DNA from: Desulforhabdus sp. TSK
Lineage (GTDB): Bacteria; Desulfobacterota; Syntrophobacteria; Syntrophobacterales; Syntrophobacteraceae
NCBI RefSeq assembly: GCF_022836495.1
Contig: NZ_BQXM01000004.1
Location: 113,390 to 177,389 of the forward strand
Direction: 5' to 3'
DNA length: 64,000 nucleotides
The position numbers were made by a program, and so were the translations under genes. Positions 51,490 to 59,652 of this stretch are shown piece after piece. The stretch's first letter is position 1, and every line of letters begins with the position of its first letter. A model generated the notes under the pieces. It was not told the DNA's origin. It did not search any database and saw only the letters and a list, made by a program, of their open reading frames with translations.

Positions 51490-51540
51490 ACAACCCGTCC
51501 GTCACCCCGGCATGCGTCAAGCCGGAATGACGGGTTCAGC
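51490..51540. repeat. palindromic intergenic repeat
   Basis: CCCGTCCGTCACCCCGGC pairs imperfectly with GCCGGAATGACGGG around a short AT loop. The CCGGC/GCCGGAATGAC core is shared with repeat families B and C. It lies just upstream of the PAS protein gene. Confidence 0.6.
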
Positions 51541-51624
51541 AGCTGCACAGAACGTCAAATCATTTTGCTCATATACTCTGTCTCCCTGGATCTCAAATTT
51601 AACACCATTTGCTGCAGATACAAG

Positions 51625-52488
51625 TCAGAAGAGGTCGCCGGACTCTATCAGGGATCTCAGGACCGCCAGGTTTTCCCTGTCTTCCCTCAGGTCCTTTCCC
51701 TTGGGTGTTTCCAGCACCATGGGGTGGTCTGAAAACCGCGGATCGTTCAATAGCAGGCGGAAGGCGTCCAACCCTATTTCCCCCCTGCCGATGTGCTCGT
51801 GACGATCCACATGGGAGCCCAAAGCTTTCCTGCTGTCATTGAGATGAAAAAATTTCAGGTTTTCCAGGCCGATGGTCTCGTCGAAATGGGAAAAAGTCCC
51901 GGTATAGGCGTCGCGGGTGCGAAGATCATACCCGGCGGCAAAGGTGTGGCAGGTGTCGTAGCAGATGCCCAGGAGATGCCGGAAGTCCGAGGCGCGGAGG
52001 ATGGCCGCCAGCTCTTCGAAACGGGAGCCGAGGCTCGTTCCCTGGCCGGCCGTGGTTTCCAGAAGCACCATGACATGGGAGCATTCCGAAAGGGCCAGGG
52101 CACGGTCCAGATTTTCTACAAAATGCTCCAACCCTTCTTCCACCCCCACGCCTCCATGGGAGCCCGGATGCATGATGAGGTATGGAATCCCGAGGAGCTC
52201 TGCACGCTGCACCTCTGCGGCAAAGCCGGCAACGGACTTTTCCAGCGTCGTCGGATCGACGGCTGCCAGGTTGATGAGGTAGGAATTGTGGGCGGCAACC
52301 GGCATATATCCGGTTTCACGGTGCCTTTCATGAAAGAGCCTGGCAGCCTCTTCGGACAAGGGGGGAACCTGCCATTGCCGCTCGTTCCGGGTGAATATCT
52401 GCAGCGCCTCTCCCTGTACCTCCATGATCCGGCGGAAGGCCAGGTGCAGCCCACCGGCGATGGACATGTGCGCTCCGAGCAGGGGCAT
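51625..52488 (-). CDS. nfo: endonuclease IV (AP endonuclease)
   Basis: 287 residues from ATG 52486-52488 (GGAG 7 bases upstream): MPLLGAHMSIAGGLHLAF. It has the metal-site motifs of the Nfo TIM barrel: HNSYLINLA, IMHPGSHGG, LLETTAGQGTSLGSRFEEL (Glu), GICYDTCHTFAAGYDL, FFHLNDSRKALGSHVDRHEH, and LETPKGKD. Nicks DNA 5' of abasic sites during base-excision repair. It is divergent from trkH. Confidence 0.95.
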   Translation of the reverse strand: MPLLGAHMSIAGGLHLAFRRIMEVQGEALQIFTRNERQWQVPPLSEEAARLFHERHRETGYMPVAAHNSYLINLAAVDPTTLEKSVAGFAAEVQRAELLGIPYLIMHPGSHGGVGVEEGLEHFVENLDRALALSECSHVMVLLETTAGQGTSLGSRFEELAAILRASDFRHLLGICYDTCHTFAAGYDLRTRDAYTGTFSHFDETIGLENLKFFHLNDSRKALGSHVDRHEHIGRGEIGLDAFRLLLNDPRFSDHPMVLETPKGKDLREDRENLAVLRSLIESGDLF

Positions 52489-52649
52489 GAAATTTCTCCA
52501 CAGGGCTCCAGTAAATGACGGCCGTGATCGTAGGTCGAGACTGGAGGCCAAAAGGATGGCTTGCCGCATCTCTTTGGCCTGGCTTGGCAAATGCCGGCGG
52601 CTATGGTATAGGATTGCCCGAATTCATCGAGCGGGAAGGAACAATTTTT

Positions 52650-54020
52650 ATGAGAATTCCGGGGCATCTGTCGCCATCCGTTTATCCGATTTTGGGGTTT
52701 CTGTCACTGATTATCGTAGGAACACTGGCGCTGGAGTTCATTCCCTTGCGGCACGGCGGGCATCTGCCCCTCATTGATTCGCTCTTCATGGTGACCTCCG
52801 CCGTATGTGTCACGGGACTGGCAGTCATCGATGTGGGAAAGGACCTTTCCGGGGCTGGGCAAACGGCCCTGTTGATCCTCATCCAGATGGGAGGACTGGG
52901 AATCATGACGTTTTCGACGGTTCTCCTGCTCCTCCTCGGACGATCCATTTCCTTTCGTTCCCGCTTCGTCGTCCAGGATATATTCGCTCACAGCCCGCAG
53001 GCGGATCTGTTTGTGCTTTTGAGGCGTGTCCTCCTCTTCACCCTTTCTTTCGAGGCTGCGGGGGCCTTCCTGCTCTACTCGCGCTTTCACCAGCAATACG
53101 ATGCTTCCACTGCCTGGTTTCACGCGATTTTTCATTCCGTCAGCGCCTTCTGCAACGCGGGCCTGAGCTTGTACAGCGACAATTTCATGGGCTATCGGGA
53201 TGATGTCCTGGTCAACCTGACGGTCATCGGGCTCATTGTATTCGGTGGTCTCGGCTTCATGGTGATGCATGAACTGGCTCGGGCTCTTGAGACACGTACG
53301 TCCAGGCGACATTTGTGGAATCGACTTTCCCTGCATTCCAAAATCGTTCTTTCCATGACGGCGGTGCTCCTCGCGGGAGGGACGGTATTTTTCCTCCTCA
53401 GTGAGTGGTCCACCACCCTGGCCGGGCTGCCATTTTCCACAAAGCTTCTGGCGTCCTTCTTTCAATCGGTGACACCCCGCACGGCTGGGTTCAACACCCT
53501 CGATTACGCCTCCATGAACAACATCACCCTTTTGGGCACCATCATGCTCATGTTCATCGGCGCATCTCCGGGATCGACGGGAGGCGGCATCAAAACGAGC
53601 ACCCTGGGGGTGCTTCTCGTGTTGAGCCGGGCGCGGTTGAAAGGATCGTCCGATCACGTGCACGCTTTCAAACGGTCCATTTCACCCAGTACCGTCAATC
53701 AAGCTTATGGCACCTTCGCCATCTCCGTCATCATCGTGATTCTGGGCGCGGCTGCCCTGCTCATCTCCGAGACGGGGAGTGTTCCGTTTCATGAGACTTC
53801 GGGGCAGTTCATGGAACTCCTCTTTGAAACCACTTCCGCCTTTGGAACGGTGGGGCTGAGCCTGGGGATTACACCGAAGCTCAACACATGGAGCAAATTC
53901 ATCCTCGTAGTCATCATGTTCACCGGCCGCCTGGGGCCCCTGGTCATCGCCATGGCCATTCAGGCAGAGGAGAGCAAGGGGAAATTCTACTACGCCCAAG
54001 AACCCATCATGATCGGTTGA
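52650..54020 (+). CDS. trkH: Trk/Ktr-type potassium uptake membrane subunit
   Basis: 456 residues from ATG 52650 (GGAAGGA about 10 bases upstream). Four M1-P-M2 repeats with filter-like glycines are visible: SAVCVTGLAVID, SVSAFCNAGLSLYS, SVTPRTAGFNTLDY and TSAFGTVGLSLGI. SPGSTGGGIKTSTLGVLL is the conserved loop. Forms a K+ channel-like dimer gated by the RCK ring of TrkA, encoded 11 bases downstream. It adds a second K+ uptake route besides Kup. Confidence 0.93.
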   Translation: MRIPGHLSPSVYPILGFLSLIIVGTLALEFIPLRHGGHLPLIDSLFMVTSAVCVTGLAVIDVGKDLSGAGQTALLILIQMGGLGIMTFSTVLLLLLGRSISFRSRFVVQDIFAHSPQADLFVLLRRVLLFTLSFEAAGAFLLYSRFHQQYDASTAWFHAIFHSVSAFCNAGLSLYSDNFMGYRDDVLVNLTVIGLIVFGGLGFMVMHELARALETRTSRRHLWNRLSLHSKIVLSMTAVLLAGGTVFFLLSEWSTTLAGLPFSTKLLASFFQSVTPRTAGFNTLDYASMNNITLLGTIMLMFIGASPGSTGGGIKTSTLGVLLVLSRARLKGSSDHVHAFKRSISPSTVNQAYGTFAISVIIVILGAAALLISETGSVPFHETSGQFMELLFETTSAFGTVGLSLGITPKLNTWSKFILVVIMFTGRLGPLVIAMAIQAEESKGKFYYAQEPIMIG

Positions 54021-54031
54021 GGTGGAACAAC

Positions 54032-54697
54032 ATGCGCCAGATCGCCATCATCGGACTCGGCAATTTCGGCTACTACCTGGGGCGGGAGCTCTATTCCAAG
54101 GGCTTTGACGTCATTGGACTCGATGTTCAACAGGAGGTTGTTCAAAAGGTAAAAAACGAAATCAGCGAGGCCGTTGTCGCCGATTCCACCGACAAGGACA
54201 CACTCATGGCCCTTGGAATAGGACAGGTGGACCTTGCAGTGGTGGCCATCGGGACCAACATGCTGGCCAGCATCATTACGACGTTTCATCTGAAGGAAAT
54301 GGGAATCAAACGGGTCATAGCCAAGGCCCTCAGCGAAGCCCACGGGCAGATCCTCTCGCGCATCGGAGCCAACGAGATCCTCTTTCCCGAAAGAGATCTG
54401 GCCCATTCGCTGGCCCGCAGGATTCAGAACCCCAATATGCTTGAATACCTTCCATCCATTCAGGACTATGGCATTTTTGAATTGATCCATCCCAGGAAGC
54501 TCAGCGGCAAAGCTTTGCGGGAACTGGACTTGACCAATCAGTACGGCATTCAGGTCATCGCCATCCGCAGCGGCGCGGAAAAGGAATTGACCTTCATCCC
54601 CAGAGCCGACTACATCGTCAAAGAAAATGACGTGATGATCCTGCTCGGCTCCAACCAGGCAATGGACCACCTCTTGAAAGACACGACAGACGAATGA
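54032..54697 (+). CDS. trkA: TrkA/KtrA-type regulatory subunit (RCK)
   Basis: 221 residues from ATG 54032 (GAGGTGG upstream). The Rossmann-type RCK N domain has QIAIIGLGNFGYYLGRELYS (GxGxxG) and VVADSTDKDTLMALGI. The RCK C domain (about 140-221) has FELIHPRKLSGKALRELDLT and DVMILLGSNQAM. Binds nucleotides and in some relatives c-di-AMP at the RCK-C domain, which would match the kup riboswitch. Operon with trkH. Confidence 0.95.
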   Translation: MRQIAIIGLGNFGYYLGRELYSKGFDVIGLDVQQEVVQKVKNEISEAVVADSTDKDTLMALGIGQVDLAVVAIGTNMLASIITTFHLKEMGIKRVIAKALSEAHGQILSRIGANEILFPERDLAHSLARRIQNPNMLEYLPSIQDYGIFELIHPRKLSGKALRELDLTNQYGIQVIAIRSGAEKELTFIPRADYIVKENDVMILLGSNQAMDHLLKDTTDE

Positions 54698-54748
54698 CCC
54701 GAGGCTTTGGATATTGAAACCGAACCCTCGTCGACAGGGAGATTCCAC

Positions 54749-56047
54749 ATGATTGATCGCTATACACGCCCCGAAATGGGGCAGATCTGGACAACGGAAA
54801 ACCGGTATCGAAAATGGCTGGAAGTGGAAATCGCCGTTTGTGAAGCCCTTGGGGAAGCCGGGGCCATTCCAGTGGACGATCTGAAGGAGATCCTGGAGAA
54901 AGCCGACTTCGACGTCCGACGGATCGAGGAGATCGAACAGGAAACCCATCATGACGTCATCGCATTTCTCACCAGCGTGGCCGAACACGTGGGGCCGGCC
55001 TCGCGGCACATCCACGAGGGGCTTACGTCTTCCGATGTCCTCGACACCTCCCTGGCACTGCTACTGACACAATCGGCCGACCTGCTCCTGGAGGATCTGG
55101 ACAAGCTCCTGGCGGTCCTGAAGCGAAGAGCTCACGAGCACAAGGATACCGTCATGATAGGGCGTTCCCACGGGATCCACGCAGAGCCCGTCACCTTTGG
55201 ACTCAAGTTCGCCCTCTGGTATTCCGAGATGTCCCGAAACCGGCAGCGCCTGAAGCAGGCTCGGGAATCCATACGAGTGGGCAAGATCTCCGGTGCCGTC
55301 GGCACCTATGCGAACATCCATCCGGCCATTGAAAAGGCGGTCTGTCGTAAGCTGGGCCTGCTGCCTGCCCCCGTCAGCACGCAGATCGTGCAGCGCGACC
55401 GGCATGCCGAATTCTTTTCGACTCTTGCGCTGATCGGCTGCTCCATTGAAAAGATCGCGGTGGAAATCCGGCATCTCCAGCGCACGGAGGTCCGAGAAGC
55501 CGAAGAATTCTTCGCCGCCGGTCAGAAGGGCTCCTCCGCCATGCCTCACAAGCGCAATCCCATCGCCTCGGAAAACCTGGCGGGCCTGTCTCGTGTACTG
55601 AGGGGAAATGCCCTGGCCGCCATGGAAAATGTCGCTCTGTGGCATGAGCGCGACATCAGCCATTCGTCCGTAGAGCGTATCATCGGGCCGGATTCCACGA
55701 TTCTCCTGGACTACATGCTGGCACGCCTGACGCGCGTTCTGGACAAGCTGGTGGTCTATCCCCAGCAGATGAGGAAGAACCTGGAGCTCACCGGATCCCT
55801 GTTTTTTTCCCAACAGGTCATGCTGGCCCTCACCCGCAGGGGCCTCACGCGGGAGGAGGCTTATGCCCTGGTGCAGCGCAATGCCATGACGGTCTGGAAG
55901 GAAGGGGGCCAGTTGAACACGCAGCTCAAAAGCGATCCTGAAGTCACCAGGCACTTGAGCCCTCCCGAGATCGACGGTATCTTCGATCTCCATTATCACC
56001 TCAAGCACGTGGACGCCATCTTTCAGCAGGTTTTTGGAGAGGAATAA
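54749..56047 (+). CDS. purB: adenylosuccinate lyase
   Basis: 432 residues from ATG 54749 (GGGAG about 6 bases upstream): MIDRYTRPEMGQIWTTENRY. It shows the fumarase-superfamily regions: THHDVIAFLTSVAEHVG, GLTSSDVLDTSLAL (catalytic His region), GRSHGIHAEP and the signature GSSAMPHKRNPIASENL. It catalyses two steps of purine synthesis. The length and motif set fit the bacterial short PurB type. Follows trkA by 51 bases. Confidence 0.96.
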   Translation: MIDRYTRPEMGQIWTTENRYRKWLEVEIAVCEALGEAGAIPVDDLKEILEKADFDVRRIEEIEQETHHDVIAFLTSVAEHVGPASRHIHEGLTSSDVLDTSLALLLTQSADLLLEDLDKLLAVLKRRAHEHKDTVMIGRSHGIHAEPVTFGLKFALWYSEMSRNRQRLKQARESIRVGKISGAVGTYANIHPAIEKAVCRKLGLLPAPVSTQIVQRDRHAEFFSTLALIGCSIEKIAVEIRHLQRTEVREAEEFFAAGQKGSSAMPHKRNPIASENLAGLSRVLRGNALAAMENVALWHERDISHSSVERIIGPDSTILLDYMLARLTRVLDKLVVYPQQMRKNLELTGSLFFSQQVMLALTRRGLTREEAYALVQRNAMTVWKEGGQLNTQLKSDPEVTRHLSPPEIDGIFDLHYHLKHVDAIFQQVFGEE

Positions 56048-56054
56048 TCTTTGA

Positions 56055-58148
56055 ATGAGTCCTGAGCCTTCCCCAGCCAACACGTTCCGTGCCCCCGAGT
56101 TGCTTGCCCCCGCGGGGCACGTGGAAAGCTTCTTTTCCGCCCTGGAAAACGGGGCGGACGCCGTCTATCTGGGGCTCAGGCAAATGAGCGCCCGGGCTTC
56201 GGCAATCAATTTTACCCTGGATGAGCTTTCAACACTGGTGCCCTATGCTCACAAGCGAAAGGCTTCCGTCTACCTGGCGTTGAACAGCATCATGACCGCT
56301 GCCCAGTTCCCGGCCGTCATGGATCTCCTTCAATCCCTGACGGACATCCAAGTGGATGCGCTCATTGTGCAGGACCCAGGAATTTTCTATCTCGTCCGCC
56401 GATTTTTCCCCCAGCTGAAGCTCCACGCCAGTACTCTCATGGCCATCCATAACAGCGCCGGGGTAAATCAGCTGGAACGTATGGGGGCGCAACGGGTGGT
56501 GCTGGCCCGAGAGCTGAGCCTGGAGGAAATCCGGGCAGTCGCCGCCTCGACGCGCACCGAGCTTGAAGTCTTCGTCCATGGCGCCCTTTGCTACTCCTAC
56601 TCGGGGCTCTGTCTCACCAGCAGCTACCGGGGGGGACACGGCGGTTTACAGGGGAGGTGTGTCCAGCCCTGTCGCCTGAAGTTTCGCCAAGGTCGCAAGG
56701 AAGGCTTTTTCCTTTCCTGCAACGACGTCTGCGCGCTCCCCTTCATTTCGGAGCTGAAGAAACTGCGAGTGGCCTCTTTGAAAATCGAAGGCCGCATGAA
56801 GGGGGCGGACTACATCGGCCAGGTGGTGAAAGCCTACCGCCTTGTCCTCGATGCCCCTTCAGGTCAGGAAGAGGCCGCTCTTGCCGAGGCCCGGGATTGC
56901 CTGGCCCAATCCCCATCCCGACGGCTCACGACAGGTTTTTTTCGAGGGGATTTCAATGCAGAGGTCCTCACACCCCACCGGTCAGGCTCCAGCGGACTCT
57001 GGGCAGGCACCATCAAAGGAATACAGGGCGGGTGGATGGAGGTTCAGCTCCGTCATGATCTGAGAATTGGGGATCGCCTGAGGCCGGAATCATCCGAGGG
57101 CAGGGAAAAGAGCGCCTTTTCCCTGCGGGAAATCTTTTCCCTGGACGGAAAGCCCGTGGAAGGCGGCCGCTCGGGGGAACGCATTCTCCTGCCCGTGCAG
57201 AGTGGTCTCCTCGCCGGAGAGCGCCTCTTCAAAGTGGGAGGTCGTTCCGTCTCCATTCCCGGCTTGTGGCAGAAGATCCGCAGTGAAGCGCCCCAAAGCG
57301 TTTCCTTTAGGAAAAGGTATGCCCACAAGGAACGTATTCTTGAAAATTGGCCGCTCCTGCACTTCAATCCCCGCCGGAGCGAGGAATCGCTGATTCTCAA
57401 GGTGGGGATAGCTCATGACCTTCCCGCAGCTTTCCAGGCTCCTGCAGCCTGGGTGATGCTCACCGCCACCCGCGCCAATCTGGAGCGCGTGGCGAAGCAG
57501 CGCTTCGTTCCCGGACAGAAGGAGAAGTTTGTCTGGTCCTTGCCCTCTCTTTTGAGCGAAAAGGACCTGGCCTATTACCGACCGGCCGTCAAGTGGTTTT
57601 GTGACAAGGGCTTTCGGTCCTGGGAGGTCAACAACTGGGGGCATTTCGATTTACTGCACGAAATAGAAAAACTGAATATTTTCGCTGGGAACCGCTTCAA
57701 TGCTCGAAACCTGGCGGCGATGGCCGCTCTGGCGGACGCGGGCTGTCAGTGGAGCGTGCTCTCCATCGAGATCACACGGGAAGAGCTTCAAAGCCTGAGC
57801 CATGGCCCTTTCAGCAGTCAGCCCATTGTGACCGTGTATGCATGGCCGCCGCTCTTTACCTCGCGCCTGACCCCCAAACTGCAGGAGGAAAGGCCGCTCA
57901 TCGCACCCAGGGGAGATGTGTACAACTTTCGTCGCAAGGGGTCTTTGTCGTGCATTTATGCGGACGAGCCCATGAGCTGGCTCGGCTTGCTGCCCACGCT
58001 CCAATCCTTCGGCTACCGGTGGTTCATGGTCGATCTCAGTGACGGCCCCACGCCCCAGGGGAAGGAGATTGAGCGACTCCTCAGCGGCTACAAACGAACG
58101 CGGGCGGACGAACCTTACTCTCTCTTTAATTTCGACCGCAAGCCGTGA
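56055..58148 (+). CDS. peptidase U32 family protein (RlhA/YhbU-like)
   Basis: 697 residues starting 7 bases after purB. The TIM-barrel U32 domain contains ELLAPAGHVESFFSALENGADAVYLGL, the family signature ELEVFVHGALCYSYSGLC, and a four-Cys cluster region (GRCVQPCRLKF; CNDVCALPF). The second half (about 300-560) is a C-terminal extension as in RNA hydroxylases of the RlhA type, which modify 23S rRNA or tRNA with an iron-sulfur cluster. Exact target not determinable here. Confidence 0.88.
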   Translation: MSPEPSPANTFRAPELLAPAGHVESFFSALENGADAVYLGLRQMSARASAINFTLDELSTLVPYAHKRKASVYLALNSIMTAAQFPAVMDLLQSLTDIQVDALIVQDPGIFYLVRRFFPQLKLHASTLMAIHNSAGVNQLERMGAQRVVLARELSLEEIRAVAASTRTELEVFVHGALCYSYSGLCLTSSYRGGHGGLQGRCVQPCRLKFRQGRKEGFFLSCNDVCALPFISELKKLRVASLKIEGRMKGADYIGQVVKAYRLVLDAPSGQEEAALAEARDCLAQSPSRRLTTGFFRGDFNAEVLTPHRSGSSGLWAGTIKGIQGGWMEVQLRHDLRIGDRLRPESSEGREKSAFSLREIFSLDGKPVEGGRSGERILLPVQSGLLAGERLFKVGGRSVSIPGLWQKIRSEAPQSVSFRKRYAHKERILENWPLLHFNPRRSEESLILKVGIAHDLPAAFQAPAAWVMLTATRANLERVAKQRFVPGQKEKFVWSLPSLLSEKDLAYYRPAVKWFCDKGFRSWEVNNWGHFDLLHEIEKLNIFAGNRFNARNLAAMAALADAGCQWSVLSIEITREELQSLSHGPFSSQPIVTVYAWPPLFTSRLTPKLQEERPLIAPRGDVYNFRRKGSLSCIYADEPMSWLGLLPTLQSFGYRWFMVDLSDGPTPQGKEIERLLSGYKRTRADEPYSLFNFDRKP

Positions 58149-58179
58149 GCATTTCCTGCCGTCATGGGCGCCACACACG

Positions 58180-58524
58180 CTAGAAACCAAAATACAGGTT
58201 GAAGCCCGGCGCGAAGAATGGGTAGGGGGCATAATACCCATACGGCCGGTAATAGGGGTAATAGTACGGCCGGTAATAGTAGCGGTGGCGGGGCCAGTAG
58301 TAACCACCATAGTAGGGTCCGCGGCGATATGGGTAGCCGTAACGGTAGTAGCGATCGCCTCGATAGTCATTACGATAGCCGGGACGGCCGTCGTAATACC
58401 GATAGGAACGGTCGCCGCCTCCACGGCCGTAGTAACCCCTCTCTGCGAGGACAGGAACTGCAGTCACAAGCAGGACAAACATGACGAAAGCCGACAAAAC
58501 CTTTTTCAATATGGTGGTCTTCAT
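58180..58524 (-). CDS. secreted Tyr/Arg/Gly-rich protein
   Basis: 114 residues from ATG 58522-58524 with GAGGTG 6 bases upstream. The signal peptide is MKTTILKKVLSAFVMFVLLV then TAVPVLA. The mature protein is almost wholly Tyr, Arg, Gly and Pro (repeats such as PYYGGYYWPRHRYYYRPYYY), ending GFNLYFGF. Likely a surface-associated or cell-wall-binding small protein; function unknown. The opposite-strand ORF here is a composition shadow. Confidence 0.7.
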   Translation of the reverse strand: MKTTILKKVLSAFVMFVLLVTAVPVLAERGYYGRGGGDRSYRYYDGRPGYRNDYRGDRYYRYGYPYRRGPYYGGYYWPRHRYYYRPYYYPYYRPYGYYAPYPFFAPGFNLYFGF

Positions 58525-58772
58525 TATAATCACCTCGCAACCCCCCCCGCTGCTTCATCAAGCAGAAGGCACATTGGCCCGCGTTCCTGTCAGCCGCACT
58601 TCAATACAACCAACTTGTAAACTGGCGCGCCAGACCCTCCTCGTCAACGATGAAACCTTAATGAATGAAACTTATTTTAATCATTTTCTCATAAATTGGA
58701 AGGATCGGTGAACCCGAGGGCCGCCTCACGGAATACTCCACGAAATGGCGGCTGCTGGCAAGGGAAGGGAGT

Positions 58773-58877
58773 CAATGCTGCTGACTGAACCAACTTTCGT
58801 TATTCCAGCGAGAGCCGGATCCAGGAAAATATAGACTTTCTGGACCCCGGTTTTCATCAGGATGACGTTAAGGCAGC
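58773..58877. repeat. MITE family B copy 2 (diverged)
   Basis: Starts CAATGCTGCTGACTGAA and shares CCAACTTTCG, the CCAGCG..GCCGG stem, AGACTTTCTGGA and GACGTTAA with the element at 19276-19388, same orientation. The right terminus is degraded and no target duplication is clear. Confidence 0.75.
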
Positions 58878-58901
58878 TCACAAATAATAGAGTACCAGAA
58901 C

Positions 58902-58978
58902 TGTAGGAGCGGCTTCCAGCCGCGACATCGGAGAAGCCGCCATGCGCTTGGTCGCGGCTGGAAGCCGCTCCTACAAAG
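58902..58978. repeat. REP-like palindrome, family A copy 2
   Basis: TGTAGGAGCGGCTTCCAGCC plus GCGAC (58902-58926) and the inverted copy (58951-58978) surround a 24-base spacer. Arms are the same as at 14291-14350; only the spacer differs. Confidence 0.85.
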
Positions 58979-59043
58979 CAAGCTAACCTTTGGGAGGTTA
59001 TTTCTTTGGTGTTGCCCAACGAAAACCAAACCGGCCTGACGAC

Positions 59044-59652
59044 TTATGGCACACCGGCGAGCATGGCAATCTGCACTGCGATCTCTGCAGCCAGTTTGCC
59101 CAATGTCCGACTGAGTGCCCCGACTCCGGCATCCGCAGCGGCATCGGCTGCCTGTTCATTCATCGTGGACGTGCGCGACAACACGAATCGACCGGTGCCG
59201 GCGTCGAAGATCTGCCAGCGAGCCGTGAGTGTTGCCTCCCCCGATCTGCTGAGGTCAAAGCGGGTTATCTCAACCTGAACACGGAAAGCAAGGGGCGTCG
59301 GCGTTGTCTGTGGATAGCTGTCCACATGGTCCGCAGGCAGAAGCGCCGCAATGTTCCGGGTCAAAACCGCCGGCAACCCATTGACCAGCGGCTCGGCCCA
59401 CTGCCGATAGTCCTGCAGCTCCACAGCATGGGCATTATCGCGTATGATGATTTCCGGCCGGTCCATATACCCCGCGACACTGACCGGTCCGATTCCGACG
59501 GCAACGGGGGAGTGTGCAGGGATCTCCGCGGCAGCCATCGGATCAACCGCGCTGCTCAGGGTGTAGAAATAGGTCTGCGGGCTTTTACAGCCTGTCAAAA
59601 CGAACGCCGAAAACACCAATGCAGCGAAGAAGCATGGTATGCGGATCATCAT
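59044..59652 (-). CDS. pqiC: PqiC-like lipoprotein (ABC-type transport auxiliary)
   Basis: 202 residues: MMIRIPCFFAALVFSAFVLT then GC gives a lipobox (LTGC). The mature part, YFYTLSSAVDPM..VAVGIGPVSVAGYMDRPEIIIRDNAHAVEL then RQWAEPL, is the PqiC/DUF330 pattern. An outer-membrane lipoprotein that docks the PqiB tube. Its ATG overlaps the pqiB stop (ATGA). Last gene of the leftward pqiABC operon. Confidence 0.9.
   Translation of the reverse strand: MMIRIPCFFAALVFSAFVLTGCKSPQTYFYTLSSAVDPMAAAEIPAHSPVAVGIGPVSVAGYMDRPEIIIRDNAHAVELQDYRQWAEPLVNGLPAVLTRNIAALLPADHVDSYPQTTPTPLAFRVQVEITRFDLSRSGEATLTARWQIFDAGTGRFVLSRTSTMNEQAADAAADAGVGALSRTLGKLAAEIAVQIAMLAGVP

Larger units (their letters stand above)
58525..59043. 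other. repeat-rich intergenic region
   Basis: Besides the promoter of the Tyr-rich gene it contains a MITE copy (58773-58877) and a REP-like palindrome (58902-58978) side by side. No gene is recognised. Confidence 0.55.

Noticed and set aside
58902..58978. CRISPR-like repeat
   Set aside because: Only two arms in mirrored orientation with one spacer; it is a palindromic REP-type unit and no cas gene is present.
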